A stretch of DNA of 64,000 nt from Erythroxylum novogranatense (Eukaryota > Streptophyta > Magnoliopsida > Malpighiales > Erythroxylaceae), in the NCBI GenBank assembly GCA_029891385.1, contig CM057225.1, forward strand, positions 17,226,620 through 17,290,619, in the 5' to 3' direction. Below are positions 1 to 10,787 of this stretch, one piece after another. Made by a program: the position numbers and the translations under genes. Numbering within the stretch: position 1 is the first letter of the stretch; every line of letters starts with the position of its first letter. Below the pieces are notes generated by a model. It worked only from the letters and a program-made list of their open reading frames with translations, ran no database searches and was not told the DNA's origin.

Positions 1-1080
1 ATCGAACTTGACATGAATAGTTTCTTCAATGATCTTTGAGGTGAGGTTGTAGACTCTAAATGCCTTTGAGGTGAGAGAATAACCTAGAAATATTCCTGAA
101 AGTGTCTTTGCATCAAACTTGTCCAGAACTTCCTTTGTGTTCAGAATAGTGCACTTGCAACCGAAAGGATGGAAATAAGAAATGTTTGGTCTCCTTCCAT
201 TCCTGACTCATAGGAGTTTTCTTGATATTGGTCGCAGAACACTCTCTATACGAATATAGCATCTTGTATTGATGACTACCTTGAAATATTTAGGAAGATT
301 CATCTCGCACAAGCATTGTTCTTGCCATCTCTTGAATCGTCCTATTCTTTATTTCAACAACTCCATTCTGCTGCGGAGTCCTTGGGGCAGAGAAGTTATG
401 GAAAATTCCATTTTCTTGAGAATACTCTAAACTTCTCATTTTGAATTCTCCACCATGATCACTCCTTATCTGGCTATAGACACTCGTTTTTCATTCTGTA
501 ACCTCATGGAAAGGTTTCTAAAGCACTTGAAAGACTCATCTTTATGTGCCAGAAAAAGTATCCAACAAAACCTTGTAAAACATCAATAATGACAAGTCCA
601 TACTTCTTTCCACCAAGACTTATTGTCCTTGTTGGACCAAATAAATCCATATGTAACAACTCTAGTGGTCTAGATGAAGTTACGAAATGTTTTCAAGAGA
701 AAGAGGTTTTAACTTGTTTCCCTTTCGACAACTTTCACAAAAGAAATCTTTGTTAAAACAAATTTGTGGCAAACCTTTTACCAAATCATGTTTCAAAAGT
801 TTTGAAATATGTTTAAAACTGACATGACCTAGTTTTTTATGCCGATCAGTCTTTCTTCTTGATAGATAAAAACATGAAATATTTTGAGACGAAAATCGTC
901 TAAATCAATTTTGTAAAGATTGTTTAGTCTTTCGGCCAAAAGAAGATAGAACCATCTTTGTTTCGACTTCACAAAAGTTTTGGTTGAATGTAACTTCAAA
1001 ACCGAATCACATAATTGACTAATACTTATCAAGTTATTCTTTAGACCATCAACTAGCGAAGACGTTGTTAATGCATGCAT
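1..1080 (-). pseudogene. copia pre-integrase and integrase core (broken frame)
   Basis: In life this domain inserts retrotransposon cDNA into chromosomes. Minus-strand translation shows a pre-integrase zinc-binding piece (HKKLGHVSFKHISK near 800-850, then a Cys-rich CESC segment near 740) and the rve core. The catalytic triad is visible: first Asp in HMDLFGP (codon 645-647), second Asp in SDHGGEF (codon 458-460) and Glu in NGVVEIKN (codon 353-355). The QQNG motif precedes the Glu, as is usual for plant copia. Frameshifts and stops separate the pieces, so only short open stretches remain. The C-terminal part lies beyond the left edge. Confidence 0.9.
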
Positions 1081-1300
1081 GGAATTCTTACCAATCTTAC
1101 CAATCCCGATTATTTTGCCTGTTTGTTGTCTCCAAAAGTTACCGAACCTCCTTTCTTGTCTTGAAGATCTAGGAACATAGACTTTTTCCGGTCATGTGTG
1201 CGAGCATCCACTATCCAAATACCAATGGTTCTTTGGTTCTTCCAAAGAAGGATTTACATAGGAGATATTATCTTATTTTAGGTACCAGATTCTCTTGGGT
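1081..1300 (-). pseudogene. copia aspartic protease segment
   Basis: Minus-strand translation gives NHWYLDSGCS, the active-site motif of plant copia proteases, with the D-S-G codons at 1207-1215. Immediately after, the usual CSRHMTG context is lost: two bases are missing beside the Cys-Ser codons, which shifts the frame and creates a stop. The protease would normally cleave the Gag-Pol polyprotein. The missing bases lie in a C/G context of the kind that varies artificially elsewhere in this window, so the frameshift could be a sequencing error. Confidence 0.82.
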
Positions 1301-1910
1301 CCTTTAGGGTTAGTATGGTGTAATGAATGATAATAAGGCGTAGAATGAAAGCGTTGATGACCTTTTGAAAACCTGATTGATATCTTTTCTTATCTTTTTG
1401 AACAATTGATTTCACGTAATCTTTGAGACTTATTTTAGCAAACCCTAATCCAGCTTTTATCACTCGGATATACGCATTTTCCTAGCATTTCATTCATCTT
1501 TTTGTACTATCTATAAATTTAGCTAGATCAATCGAGAGATTATTGATTCTCGATTTCAATGTTTAATCTCTTGGATCTATCTATAACTTTGTTGTTATTC
1601 AGTTCCTCAACTTGCTTTCTCGATTTATATTCTCACTCTATCTCATGAGCATGTTTGAGGTTTTCTACATATTTCTTCTTCAACGGCTTGTCTTGTTTGA
1701 GAATAGCATGAGAATCCCCTAACAATTACGAGTATGCATCTTGTATATTATCATGGCTAGAAGTTACCTCTTCATCACTTTCTTCTTGACTACGGACATA
1801 TGTTAGCATGTTACGACGCTCGAGCTTGTATCGATTACGATGAATCCAGATCCTCCCACGTTGCCATCATGCTTTTCTTGTTATCCCTACTCTTTTGGGT
1901 TGTCTTTTCA
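1301..1910 (-). pseudogene. copia gag-protease linker, degraded
   Basis: This stretch lies between the zinc knuckle and the protease motif and should encode the charged linker of the polyprotein. Short Lys/Glu-rich pieces are readable on the minus strand (for example DKPLKKKYVENLKHAHEIE near 1610-1700), but stops interrupt them. I recognise no separate domain. Confidence 0.55.
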
Positions 1911-1917
1911 ACATTGG

Positions 1918-1956
1918 ACACTCGGACTTGTAATGTCCCTTATTGCATTCATAACA
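1918..1956 (-). pseudogene. copia Gag CCHC zinc knuckle
   Basis: The 13 codons read CYECNKGHYKSEC, a perfect CX2CX4HX4C knuckle, followed by PML. This nucleocapsid motif binds the element RNA during packaging. It sits in frame with Lys-rich flanks on the minus strand, between gag and protease, exactly where plant copia elements carry it. Confidence 0.92.
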
Positions 1957-2390
1957 TGTAATAGATGCTTTCGATTTTTCCATCGTCTTTGCATTGTTCC
2001 TTACGAATGTTGAATTTCCTTTGGACTTATTTTTCCACATTCTTCTTATCTTTCTTGAAATGAAAGATAGCTCGTCGTCTTCATCACTTGATTCAGATTC
2101 TGACTTGCTAGAATCATCATCCTTTGATTTTCAATCTTTAATGCCTTTGATGTATTCCTCTTTGTCTTCTTCTTACGGATCTTGTGATTCATTTAACCCG
2201 CTTGAGCGCTATGGACTTCTCTTTCTTGGGTTTATCTTACGCATCAAGCTCTGCTACTTCGTATATCTTCAACGATCCAAGCAATTCATCAAGCTTGATG
2301 CGCTTAAGTCTTTGGCTTCAGACATGCGATTACTTTGGGTCTCCATCTTTTGGCGGACTCCTCAAAATCTTTCGAACATGGTCTTGACTG

Positions 2391-2882
2391 TTTAACGTTC
2401 TTCCAAGAGCTTTTAGCCCATTAACAATTGTTTGAAATCTTCGAACATTTGATCAATGGTCTCTTCTTCTTTCATTTTGAACAACTCGTCTTGATGCACC
2501 GAATGCTTATCTTGGACTCCTTGACTTGATTTGTTCCTTCATGTGCAATTGATAATGTATCCCGCATTTCTTTGGCAGTGTCGCATCCATGAACTTTGTC
2601 ATACTCGCTTCTGCTCAATGCACAACTCAAGAAAAATTTCACCTTGGAGTTTAGTTGAAATCTTGATTTTTGCTCGGCTGTCCATCTTTCTCGTGGAATT
2701 GGATTTTTATCATCATCTTCAGGTGTGTATGGTCCGTTCTCGATGATGTCCCAAAGGTCAATGTGAGTAGATTCGATAAACAATCTCATCCGGTCCTTCC
2801 AATAGTGGTAGTCTTCACTATTGAATGCTGGAGGTCTAGTGACTGAAGCTCCTTCGGCAATATATGTGTGTGATTCCACCAT
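2391..2882 (-). pseudogene. copia Gag N-terminal (UBN2-like) region
   Basis: The start codon is at 2880-2882, about 40 bases inside the PBS. The N-terminus reads MVESHTYIAEG and then RPPAFNSEDYHYWKDRM, typical of copia Gag (UBN2/DUF4219 families). It continues through LWDIIENGPYTP and the Cys-Ala-Leu-Ser core. The open frame ends at 2472. Homology continues in other frames (ELFKMKEEETIDQMF, then QTIVNGLKALGRTLN at about 2395-2480), so single-base frameshifts break the gene. Confidence 0.88.
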
Positions 2883-2920
2883 TTTCTTTAATTAACACTT
2901 TTTTAGAGTGATTCTTGAAC

Positions 2921-2937
2921 ACCAGGCTTTGATACCA
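2921..2937 (-). promoter_or_regulatory. copia primer binding site
   Basis: The minus strand reads TGGTATCAAAGCCTGGT, complementary (one mismatch in the core) to the 3' end of plant initiator methionine tRNA. It starts two bases inside the LTR edge, as expected for a minus-strand DNA primer site. Confidence 0.9.
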
Positions 2938-3449
2938 ATTGAAGTGAATCACACGTTAATATATTGAACAATAATATGATCAAGATACACAAGAAGGGGG
3001 GGGTTGAATTGTGATAAACTTTTCGTTAATCCCCTTTTAAAAAATTACTTGTTCTTTGAAAACTTATAAGTAAATCAATTCAGTAACTAGTTTGAACAAC
3101 TTTGTTAATCTTGAAAACTACGATATAAGTAATATGAGTAGAAAGAAAAACACAGCAATTTATCTGGTTCACTTTGAACCGTGGGCTACGCCGATCCTCG
3201 ATATCCTTATGAGATTTCACTATCTACGAATTGTTTACAAGTATTCTTTCGATCGAGCCTCTCGTGTCTCTTTACTGACAAGTATTATTTTACTCTTAGC
3301 CTCTTGGGCTATCCGTAACACTTTCTAATTGAAAGAATAGTAAAGAGCTTCTTACCATAGAAATGCTCTTAACATCTTGTTCACTCGAAATATCGTTCAC
3401 AATTTTCTCTCAGATAATCTGAAAATCAAAAGTTGAATACTCAAAGTTT

Positions 3450-3489
3450 CATGAAGTTTCATAAAGTTGCATAAAGTTGCATAAAGTTG
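3450..3489. repeat. 10-bp tandem repeat in copia LTR
   Basis: Four head-to-tail copies of a 10-bp unit (CATAAAGTTG; the first copy is CATGAAGTTT). It lies just downstream of the TATA box on the element strand, so probably in the transcribed leader. Confidence 0.85.
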
Positions 3490-3510
3490 TTTCTTCTTTA
3501 ATCTCGACTC

Positions 3511-3520
3511 TTATTTATAG
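3511..3520 (-). promoter_or_regulatory. TATA box of copia LTR
   Basis: The minus strand reads CTATAAATAA about 390 bases downstream of the LTR 5' edge, a suitable place for the U3 core promoter. Confidence 0.7.
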
Positions 3521-3645
3521 TCGGGTTCTTCAACTGTTTCTTGAATATCTGCTTCTTGAATCTTGAAAAAAGCGGTTATTCGGTTTGACTCAGTAACTAA
3601 CTCAAACTAATGTTTCTTTCTTCCGTTCGATTTGTTGTATCTAAT

Positions 3646-3709
3646 TTGCTTTTCTCTTGTAAAGCTTAAATGCCTTTTCTTGTATCATTGCTTTTCTCTT
3701 GTAAAGCTT
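3646..3709. repeat. 22-bp direct repeat pair upstream of the copia TATA box
   Basis: Two identical 22-bp copies occupy 3646-3667 and 3688-3709, sharing the core CTCTTGTAAAGCTT; a third partial copy of the TTGTAAAGCTT core follows near 3727-3737. They lie 130-200 bases upstream of the TATA box on the element strand, where copia LTRs often carry enhancer repeats. The enhancer role is inference. Confidence 0.7.
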
Positions 3710-3910
3710 CCGTACGCTGCTCCGTTTGTAAAGCTTAGTCTTCTTTTCTCTTTGTAACGCTTTAATTCGCTTTTCTTCAACTGATTCTTACTTGGCTGAT
3801 TTTCTCCTTGATGCTTTTTTTACTTCTCATCGTCCATCTACTTTTCATTTGTATATTTCTCTTTGTTTGTCATCAAAATTATTTAATCGTGAAGTCGATT
3901 TGACTTAACA

Positions 3911-4205
3911 TTATGATCGATGAAGATGGAATGTCTCCCCATCTGAGATAATGTCTCCGGATCTTGAGCAAACACTATCTGCGCTAACCCAAATCATGCA
4001 CTGGATAATTCACCTCGTGAGACCTCAATTGTCTCGAGGCATACGCTATCACTCTCTCATGCTGCATCAATACACATCCCAGTCCCTGATGCGAGGCATC
4101 ACTGTAAACCACAAAGCCTCTAGTACCAAAAGGAAGGCTTAACACCGGTGCAGTAGTCAACCGATGTTTCAGCTCCTCAAAGAACTTCCGCACTCCTCGG
4201 ACCAT
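3911..4205 (-). pseudogene. gypsy RNase H, interrupted by copia
   Basis: The domain degrades the RNA strand of the RNA/DNA hybrid. Visible motifs are [32 protein letters not shown] (first catalytic Asp) and [17 protein letters not shown]. The sequence then continues with small indels through a VFA-KIWRHYL-like stretch to the FTDHK region (third acidic residue), where it is cut by the copia LTR at 3911. Homology continuing right up to the junction defines the insertion point. Confidence 0.92.
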
Positions 4206-5240
4206 CTAAGCGGCACATTCTTCCTCGGTAGCCGTCGCAAAAGGCGGAGATCAACGAAAACCTCTCGACGAACCTCCGGTAATATCCGGCCAGTCCTAGG
4301 AAACTCCGCAACTCGGGCACACTCCTCGAAATCTCCCAACTCATAACTGCCTCTATCTTGTGAGGATCCACTGGATATTTCTCCGACACTACGTGCCCCG
4401 TAAATACAATCTCATCGAGCCAGAATTCACACTTAGTGAATTTGGCGAACAACTGCCTCTCTCTCATGACCTGCAGAATAATCCTCAGGTGTTCAGCGTG
4501 CTCCTGTCTACTCCTTGAATAAATCAGTATGTCATCAATAAATACTATCATGAACCGGTCCAGGTAGGGCTGAAAAACTTTATTCATCAAAGCCATGAAG
4601 GCTGCCGGGGCATTAGTCAACCCAAACGGCATCACTAAGAACTCGAAATGCCCGTACCTGCTCCTGAAGGCACTCTTAGGCACATCGACCTCTGCAATCC
4701 TTAACTGGTAATAGCCTGATCTCAGATCCAATTTAGTGAACACCTAAGCTCCCTGAATCGATCAAATAAATCGTCAATCTAGGCGGTGGATACTTATTCT
4801 TCTTTGTCACCCGATTCTAACCGCCTATAGTCAATGCACGCCTCTCGGCGTCCCGTCCTTTTTCTTCACAAACAGTACCGGGGCTCCCCATGGCGAAACA
4901 CTCGGTCTAATGAACCCCTTATCTAGTAACTCCTGCAATTGAGCCTTAAGCTCTCTCAGTTCCACCGGTGCCATCCTATACGGAGGAATCGATATAGGGA
5001 AACATGCATCGAACAAGATCAATCTCAAACTCGGTCTCCGCTCTGGCGGCAATCCCAGAACTCCTCAGGAAACACATCTAGAAATTCCCTAACTACGGGA
5101 ACATCCTGCAATCTCATCTCTACTCTGGAATCCCACGTGCGAGCGAGATAGGCCTCACAACCTCCCTGCATCAACCTCGGGGCACTCAAGAAGGATATCA
5201 TCCTAGCGAGCCTTTGCCTGACTAACTCCTCTAAAAACAA
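4177..5240 (-). pseudogene. gypsy reverse transcriptase
   Basis: Three overlapping minus-strand frames make up [13 protein letters not shown] and RLARMISFLSA pieces (5025-5240), [16 protein letters not shown] to [17 protein letters not shown] (4831-5052) and [15 protein letters not shown] to [15 protein letters not shown] (4177-4743). The catalytic site reads [10 protein letters not shown], with the two Asp codons at 4531-4536. The link between the last two pieces (4744-4830) still reads like a KKNKYPPPRIDDLFD stretch but has single-base indels. Functionally it copies element RNA into cDNA; this copy is broken as sequenced. Confidence 0.95.
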
Positions 5241-5634
5241 CTCTGGGCTGACCAGGAGATTCTAATACAACCTCCTTGGTATAACAGTCCATGATAGCCC
5301 TATGAGCAGTCAACCAATCCATCCCCAATATCACATCAATCTCCTCGAGCGTAACGATCGGATCGCTTTTCGAGGCCTTTCGATCGATCGAAACGACATC
5401 TATCTGAGACCTCTCCCAATACGGTCAGACTACCAGAGGTATACTCACCTCTAACCCATATCAGAACCTCCGCCTATCCCCATGCAGTCTACATGCTAAA
5501 TGCGGTGCAATGAAGGAATGAGTGGATCCAGGATCCAACAATGCATATGCCTCAATACCAGAAATAAGAAGCATACCCGCAACAACATCCGGGAAATCCT
5601 GGGCCTCCTGTCGAGTTATGGCATAGACCCTAAC
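5241..5634 (-). pseudogene. gypsy aspartic protease
   Basis: Minus-strand translation near 5485-5570 reads GIEAYALLDPGSTHSFIAP followed by HLACRL. The active-site triplet is D-P-G where most retroviral-type proteases have D-S-G or D-T-G; LxDPGSTHSF is a known variant in plant Tekay-type elements. The rest, down to the RT start, is broken by frameshifts. Confidence 0.82.
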
Positions 5635-6048
5635 TCAGATCGCTGCTCCGCTCGGTCCCTCTGACCTCACTGCGGACCCCTCTGCTCGACCTCGGCCTCG
5701 ACCTCGGCCTCTCCATCCCGATCCACCACCACGACTCTGCTGGATCGTGGTATTGCTGCCTGATCTTCCAGTCATAGTAAATTGGGCTCCCAAAGTCTCT
5801 GGGCAGCTCCTCAGTAGGTGGTCCATCGAATCACACCTCAAACAGGCTCCAGATAGCCATCGACACTCTCCACTGTGTCCCTTGCCACAATGCTCACAAA
5901 AAGGAGCAGATCGCCTCAAAATCTGCATGCCACCACCACTGCTGATCTGCATAACTCTGCCCCTCTGCCCATGACCAGTCTGTCTAGCCCCTCCTGCAGA
6001 TCTGAAGGGCCTACTCGTCGCTCTTGAACCCTCTGCCAAGACTACCAC
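5635..6048 (-). pseudogene. gypsy Gag C-terminus with zinc-binding region
   Basis: A 137-codon open stretch contains CEHCGKGHSGEC, a short spacer and CLRCDSMDHLLRSCP. The second is a CX2CX4HX4C knuckle; the upstream CX2C...C cluster is typical of Tekay-type Gag. A Gly/Arg-rich tail (GWRGRGRGRGRAEG) follows. It would act as the RNA-binding nucleocapsid. Confidence 0.9.
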
Positions 6049-6059
6049 AGGTCACTTTG

Positions 6060-6702
6060 GATCTCTTATGTGGGCCCCCGACCAGTTCGGTCATATGTTG
6101 TCTCAAGAATGCTTCTATCCTCATCACTGCAATTTCGATTCAATAAAACCGCTCATATCGAGATCTAGCCAATAGTGTACGGATCTTGATTGAGTCCGCC
6201 CTCAAAAGGCGACACTTGTCGCCTCGGCCACACTAGTGAAGAAGCATATACCACTAACTCGTTGAACGCAGACTCATAATCCGCCACGGTCAATCGCCCT
6301 GCCTCAACTCTAGAACTCCAGAACTTCATTTCGAGATAAATCTTGGGCATGAAGTTGTCCTTGAATGCCCTCGAGAAAATCATCCCATATGTCACAGCGG
6401 GGCCCGTGGTGCTTGCGGGACGATCCTCCACCACCGATATGCGTAACCTCAGCGGAGAAACCGTAGTCGTAAACGCCATCCGGTTCACAGTCCATCTGAT
6501 CGAGGACTCTCTCTGTCCTCTCTAGCCATCCCTTAGCCTCCGCAGGGTCGGTGCTACCATAGAAGTCAACCGCCCCCTGCTTGCGTAGTTGATCATATCT
6601 CCGTTCCTGTCTCACAGGAACTCGAGGAGGCAACTCCTCTGAATGAGGCACAGGACACTCCCTACTAGCTTCTACCGATTCCAGGTTAGCTGGTTGTTCC
6701 AC
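6060..6702 (-). pseudogene. gypsy Gag N-terminus and capsid (Retrotrans_gag)
   Basis: It starts MEQPANLESVEASRECP at 6702, about 110 bases inside the PBS. The capsid-like region reads YDQLRKQGAVDFYGSTDPAEA, then WLERTERVLDQMDCEPD, then KDNFMPKIYLEMKFWS in another frame, then LTVADYESAFNELVVYA. Two overlapping frames (6310-6702 and 6165-6488) carry consecutive parts, so at least one frameshift lies near 6490. Confidence 0.9.
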
Positions 6703-6809
6703 TCGATCTCCCAGTACGGATGACCTAAAACAGACAAGAAATTCCGATCAGTTCTGCTATTCTTACAGTAATTCAAGCTTAAATTACACTATGCCCAAAA
6801 GATGCCAAA

Positions 6810-6825
6810 CCATGCTCTGATACCA
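6810..6825 (-). promoter_or_regulatory. gypsy primer binding site
   Basis: The minus strand reads TGGTATCAGAGCATGG, matching the complement of plant initiator Met-tRNA over its first 12 bases. It lies five bases inside the LTR edge. Confidence 0.9.
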
Positions 6826-7217
6826 CTTAATGTAGCGCCCCCTCACCGTAGGGTACACATCGGGAAACCCGAAGGTTGCACCGATACGTATCCCATGATA
6901 AAGGTGCGCCATCAGAACATTTCCCAATAATAATCCACATGGCATCGCAATAATTTAAAACCATAACATAACGCAATATCAGAAACCGCTAAATTTAAAA
7001 TCATAATATCAATCTGATACAGTCATCCAACAACAGAATAGACAAGTCTATCAGTCCCCTAAGCAAAACCAAAAGGGAAACTGATATAAACATCTATCCT
7101 AAGTCATCCTCAAAATCCAACCCAGCTGACCGACCTGTGTGCTATCGCTTCTCCTGCCAGCACGCTCGCACGGTAGGAAAAGGCTATCTCCGGAGCTAGG
7201 GGTCTATTCTATCAGTC

Positions 7218-8122
7218 CTGAAAAATAGGTTGCAATTTTGGGTGAGTTTGCGAACTCAGTGAGAAACCATCATCGATGGTTCACTCAAATCATGCATTAT
7301 GCAAATTGTACAGACGCACACACAGTAGTATTCAATTAACGAGATTATATAACAATTTACGATATCGGTAACAATTTACAATAGCATAGAAACATTTCGC
7401 GTTGTCACATCACAATTTCTGACAAATCATGGCATCACGATTCGAGAATCGTCACACAATTTGGCAATTCAATCACCATGTATATATAATGCATATGAGA
7501 CTCTTTCCGCTTATTGAAGTTGTGCCCAAGTGCTCGATCGGTGTTCGATGGGGACGCGTCGAGATTTCTCCTCGGGCTAGGCCCGGTCAGTACAGTATGA
7601 GAGCTCGAGGCTCTTTTCAGTGATAATAGCAACTTAGGACACGTCCATTATCTGATCATGCATTTATGCATGCAATGCAGTGTTTAATGATTTGCAGTAT
7701 ACGACTATAAAAGCCCAATATTACAGTACTCAGTAATCCAGTGATATGGCTATAAAGCCCAATATTGCATTTCTCAGTGTCATATAGTAATCCAATCCAA
7801 TACAATGAAAGCATGCAATTAGAACGTATACCATTCAGTAGTTCTCAGTATTATACAGTGGTCCAACCGTATTCAGTAAAAGCATGCCATTCAATTACGT
7901 ACATTTCAGTAATCATGCAATTCACATTATCCAATCCCATGCAATAAGAGCATGCAATTCGGTCACATACATTTCAGTAAGCATACCATTCGATCATATT
8001 CTTTGCAGTAATCATACAATTCAATCTTATACATTTCAGTAGTTATACAGTTCACATTGGCAAGTCATTCACATTAGGCATCTAGCCAATCAGGAATTTG
8101 AGAAACCATCTAGGTTACTCAC
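7218..8122 (-). other. Putative intron inside the gypsy LTR (905 bp)
   Basis: The minus strand has a consensus donor, CAG|GTGAGTAACC, at 8125-8113 and an acceptor, CTATTTTTCAG|G, ending at 7218. Both sit in the same places in related LTRs here (52620-53521 and 57198-58092). If transcription starts at the TATA box near 9270, this would be a leader intron. Splicing is inference. Confidence 0.5.
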
Positions 8123-8684
8123 CTGTAACTTCCGAGCTACTGCCTGGAAGTTCCAGCAATGTCCGTGGAACGATGATCCAACGACGCCTATAATAAAGAA
8201 AAATACAGTCCATTACTAATTGCTCAATTAAGCAAAGGCAAGAATGCATATGTCTCAGTGAGATGATGTACAATGCATGTTCACGATTTTCCGGTGCTAA
8301 ATCCCAATTTCGGTACTTTAAGCCCAATTCTATCTCTTTGTTCAATTGATCACTAATAAATGATCCATTCCTAAAATCCAGTCAATTTTCCTCAATTCGA
8401 ATCACCTATAGCAATTTCCTATCCATCGGGTCAAAACCTCTATTGAAAATCCCAATCAAAACTCCAATAGTCTCAATTTGACATATAGGTCACACCATAA
8501 ACCATGATTGACCTTAATCTCTATAATTCATTACCAATTAAATCAATTCTAACTCCCATAATTATCCTCAATTGTAGACCTCTTTCTCTAGTTCACAATG
8601 AATCAGGAATCACCTCAATCGGAGGTCTATATCATAAGTTATGCCCAATAAACTAATACTCATCCATTCAGAAATCACCCCTTC

Positions 8685-8900
8685 GCCGCGACCTATTCCC
8701 TTAGCCGCGACGAAGAGAAGATCGTCTTCATGGCGTGAAACACGCTTCGCCAAGGCATGAACCTCAGCGCCTCTCGCCCATGACGTCCAGCCCGCTCGTC
8801 GCGGCGTGCAAATTAATTAATTTTATTAAATCATAACGAAGGCCTCGGCGCTCAAGGCTCGTCATGACGACGGCGACGGTCCGATCGTCTTCTCCGATCG
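8685..8900. repeat. GC-rich palindrome cluster in gypsy LTR
   Basis: A block much richer in CpG than its AT-rich surroundings, with repeated CCGCGACGAAG, CTCGTCGCGGCG and CGTCATGACGACGG elements. Many are self-complementary (GTCATGAC, CGCCGCGA). Equivalent blocks occur in the other long LTRs of this window. Confidence 0.75.
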
Positions 8901-9265
8901 ATTTCCGCCATTAATGCTATTTAAAACCTCCATTAACACTCTAACCACTCAATCTAACCCAATAAATGCCATAAATACTTGAAACAACTACTAATAAAAC
9001 TTTAAAACCATAACCACTTACCAATCACACTCAAATCCACAAATCTCTAAAATTGTCAGAACCCTAAAACTTTCTCAAACCAACGATAACTCACTCCAAT
9101 TCTTCTCAACCTTCATCAATCACAATAAATCAGTTAGGCTAGCACAATAAGGAAGAAGCCATAAGAAGAAATCGAAGGATCTCACCGTTGGGAGAAAAAT
9201 CGAATCACCGTAGAGGGGAAGAACTCATATGCCTTAGGTAAACTTTTCCCCCAAATTTCAAACCT

Positions 9266-9276
9266 AGTATTTATAG
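9266..9276 (-). promoter_or_regulatory. TATA box of gypsy LTR
   Basis: The minus strand reads CTATAAATACT about 500 bases downstream of the LTR 5' edge. The solo LTR (near 31050), the 13515 family (near 14105) and the 50860 family (near 51485) have a TATA-type sequence at the equivalent place. Confidence 0.7.
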
Positions 9277-9774
9277 ACTTAAGTCTCCGAATCAGTCCAA
9301 ATTTCAGTCTCGAAATTTCAGTGGCTCAACATATTTATTTCCTATCAGTAAATTCTAATTTTTTCCATTGCCATTGGACAGTTCTTTCAGTACTATACAG
9401 TCAATCGGTCTGTCACCCCAAAACTTCCGGTCCGGGCATTTTCTCCCAAATTTCCCGAAAATTTCCTATAAACCACTAAAAATTACCAGTCACTCAGAAC
9501 CAATATTAAATCAGTCAATTGAACCCAATTACTCTAAGTTCTCAATTAACCCCTAATCCAGTCAGTCTGGTCAGTTCACAATCCAATCAGTTCTTACTCA
9601 CAATTAAGTATCGGAAAATCATGAATGCATGTACCTATGTATAAATGCATATGCAATAAACCTGTTCCTCTATAATTAGAGACCAGTAACATGCTCAGTC
9701 AATGAATGCAGTGAAATCCAATCAGTTCAACCCAATGACCAAAATACCCTTGCTAACAGTAACGGGATGTTACA

Positions 9775-10724
9775 TTACATAATCATCAGACCTTCTGTCC
9801 GAAATTCACAATCAAATCACATTCATTCATTATTCAAAACATAATTATAAGCAAACAATAATTGAGAGAAACCGTCTAGGTTATTCACTGGTTGCTCCCG
9901 AAACTATTGCCTAGAAGTTCTGGCAACATCTGTGGGTTGACGTTCCAATTGCTCCTCTATAACAAATAACATACACATATATCACAATTTGCACAATCAT
10001 AGGTGTATTAAAAAATGCACATGTATGAAATGAATTATGTACAATGCATGTTCATGATAATCTCGGGTATCACTTCATAAATTCTTCACAAAACTATCCC
10101 CATACCAAAACTCATCTAAGTATAACTTATACTTAGGTTTATGCCTTACTAAACCCATTGAACTTGCAATTCATTTCTCATTGAATCACTTCAGGTTTCT
10201 CCAAGACACCCCTTTCGGGTCTACTGTTCATATACAATCAGAAGGTAAAAATGAAGTAATTTGGTCAAACTCTCTTCTAGAAAAGTATTCCTCTATGTCT
10301 TATCTTTCCATTGACACCAAAATCACTCAATTTGATTCAACAATGTGAAAGTTATACTCCAAATATTTTCGGACTACTTTTATTCTGAGATAATACCCCT
10401 ATACTCAATTTCCATCCAAAAATTGAAACTTTTACAGTCCGACTTAGAATTTTATTCCTTCACATAAATTGTATACCTAGGTCTCTAGTTTACTTGGAAA
10501 CAAAAATCACTCAATTTGGATAACTATACAAAAGTATATGCCTAAAATACTGGGGTATGTTCAGTGGAAAAACACCAATTCATAAAATTTAAGAGTACAC
10601 ACACTGTACCCGTCCCATGTTTTTCACTCAACCTTTCTCACTTCATTTTGGATGGCTATGATTTTTGGTGAAAATATAGAGTAATGTCTTAAGAATCCAA
10701 TGGTTCAAGAATTAGGTCATTTGG
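9775..10724. other. Old LTR-derived spacer
   Basis: No coding signal. Part of it (about 9860-10060) is a diverged copy of the gypsy LTR around 8101-8280, including GAGAAACCGTCTAGGTTA and an AGAAGTTCTGGCAA stretch matching that splice-donor neighbourhood. Around 10260-10330 a TTCTAGAAAAGTATTCCTC phrase resembles the TTCTAGAGAAATGTTCCTC phrase of LTRs A-D. I read it as relics of earlier LTR insertions. Confidence 0.6.
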
Positions 10725-10787
10725 ATGTCTAGAGGAGAAGTTATGACCAAAAGAATCCAGTTTGTTTTTGCTTCCGTCTTTGTTTTT

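Larger units (their letters stand above)
1..3910 (-). mobile_element. Ty1/copia LTR retrotransposon, 5' part, cut by the window edge
   Basis: Read on the minus strand the order is LTR (3910 to 2940), PBS, gag, zinc knuckle, aspartic protease, pre-integrase and integrase core. Integrase before reverse transcriptase is the Ty1/copia order; RT, RNase H and the second LTR must lie left of position 1. The reading frame is broken several times, so this copy is not coding as sequenced. The LTR edge at 3910/3911 falls inside the RNase H codons of the neighbouring gypsy element, so copia is the younger insertion. The first five flanking bases, TTATG (3911-3915), should be repeated at its unseen end. 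Confidence 0.93.
2940..3910 (-). repeat. copia 5' LTR (971 bp)
   Basis: On the plus strand it begins TGAAGTGAATC and ends TTGACTTAACA. On its own strand it therefore runs TGTTAAGTCAA to GATTCACTTCA, with TG...CA ends. The outer edge abuts RNase H codons of the gypsy element and the inner edge abuts the PBS. It contains a TATA box (3511-3520), two upstream repeat sets and a run of nine G on the plus strand near 2996-3004 in the U5 end. The partner LTR is outside the window. Confidence 0.92.
3911..9774 (-). mobile_element. Ty3/gypsy (Tekay/Del-like chromovirus) retrotransposon, 3' part displaced
   Basis: On the minus strand the order is LTR (9774 to 6831), PBS, gag with a double zinc-knuckle region, protease, RT and RNase H, the Ty3/gypsy order. 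RNase H stops abruptly at 3911 where the copia LTR begins. Its remaining RNase H, integrase and 3' LTR should lie left of the window beyond the copia element. The DPGST protease motif, the long ~3-kb LTR and the zinc-finger pattern fit Tekay/Del chromoviruses, although no chromodomain is visible here. Frameshifts interrupt all domains. Confidence 0.92.
6831..9774 (-). repeat. gypsy 5' LTR (2.94 kb)
   Basis: The plus strand starts TGTAGCGCCCCCTCACC and ends AACGGGATGTTACA, so the element strand runs TGTAACATCCCG to GGGGGCGCTACA. The same ends and interior occur in the solo LTR at 30540-33352 on the opposite strand, which confirms both boundaries. It contains a TATA box at 9266-9276, a palindrome cluster at 8685-8900 and a splice-site-like pair at 8122/7218. 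Confidence 0.93.

Noticed and set aside
3984..4142. Plus-strand frames over the gypsy pol region
   Set aside because: They are antisense shadows of RNase H and RT, whose motifs are clear on the minus strand.
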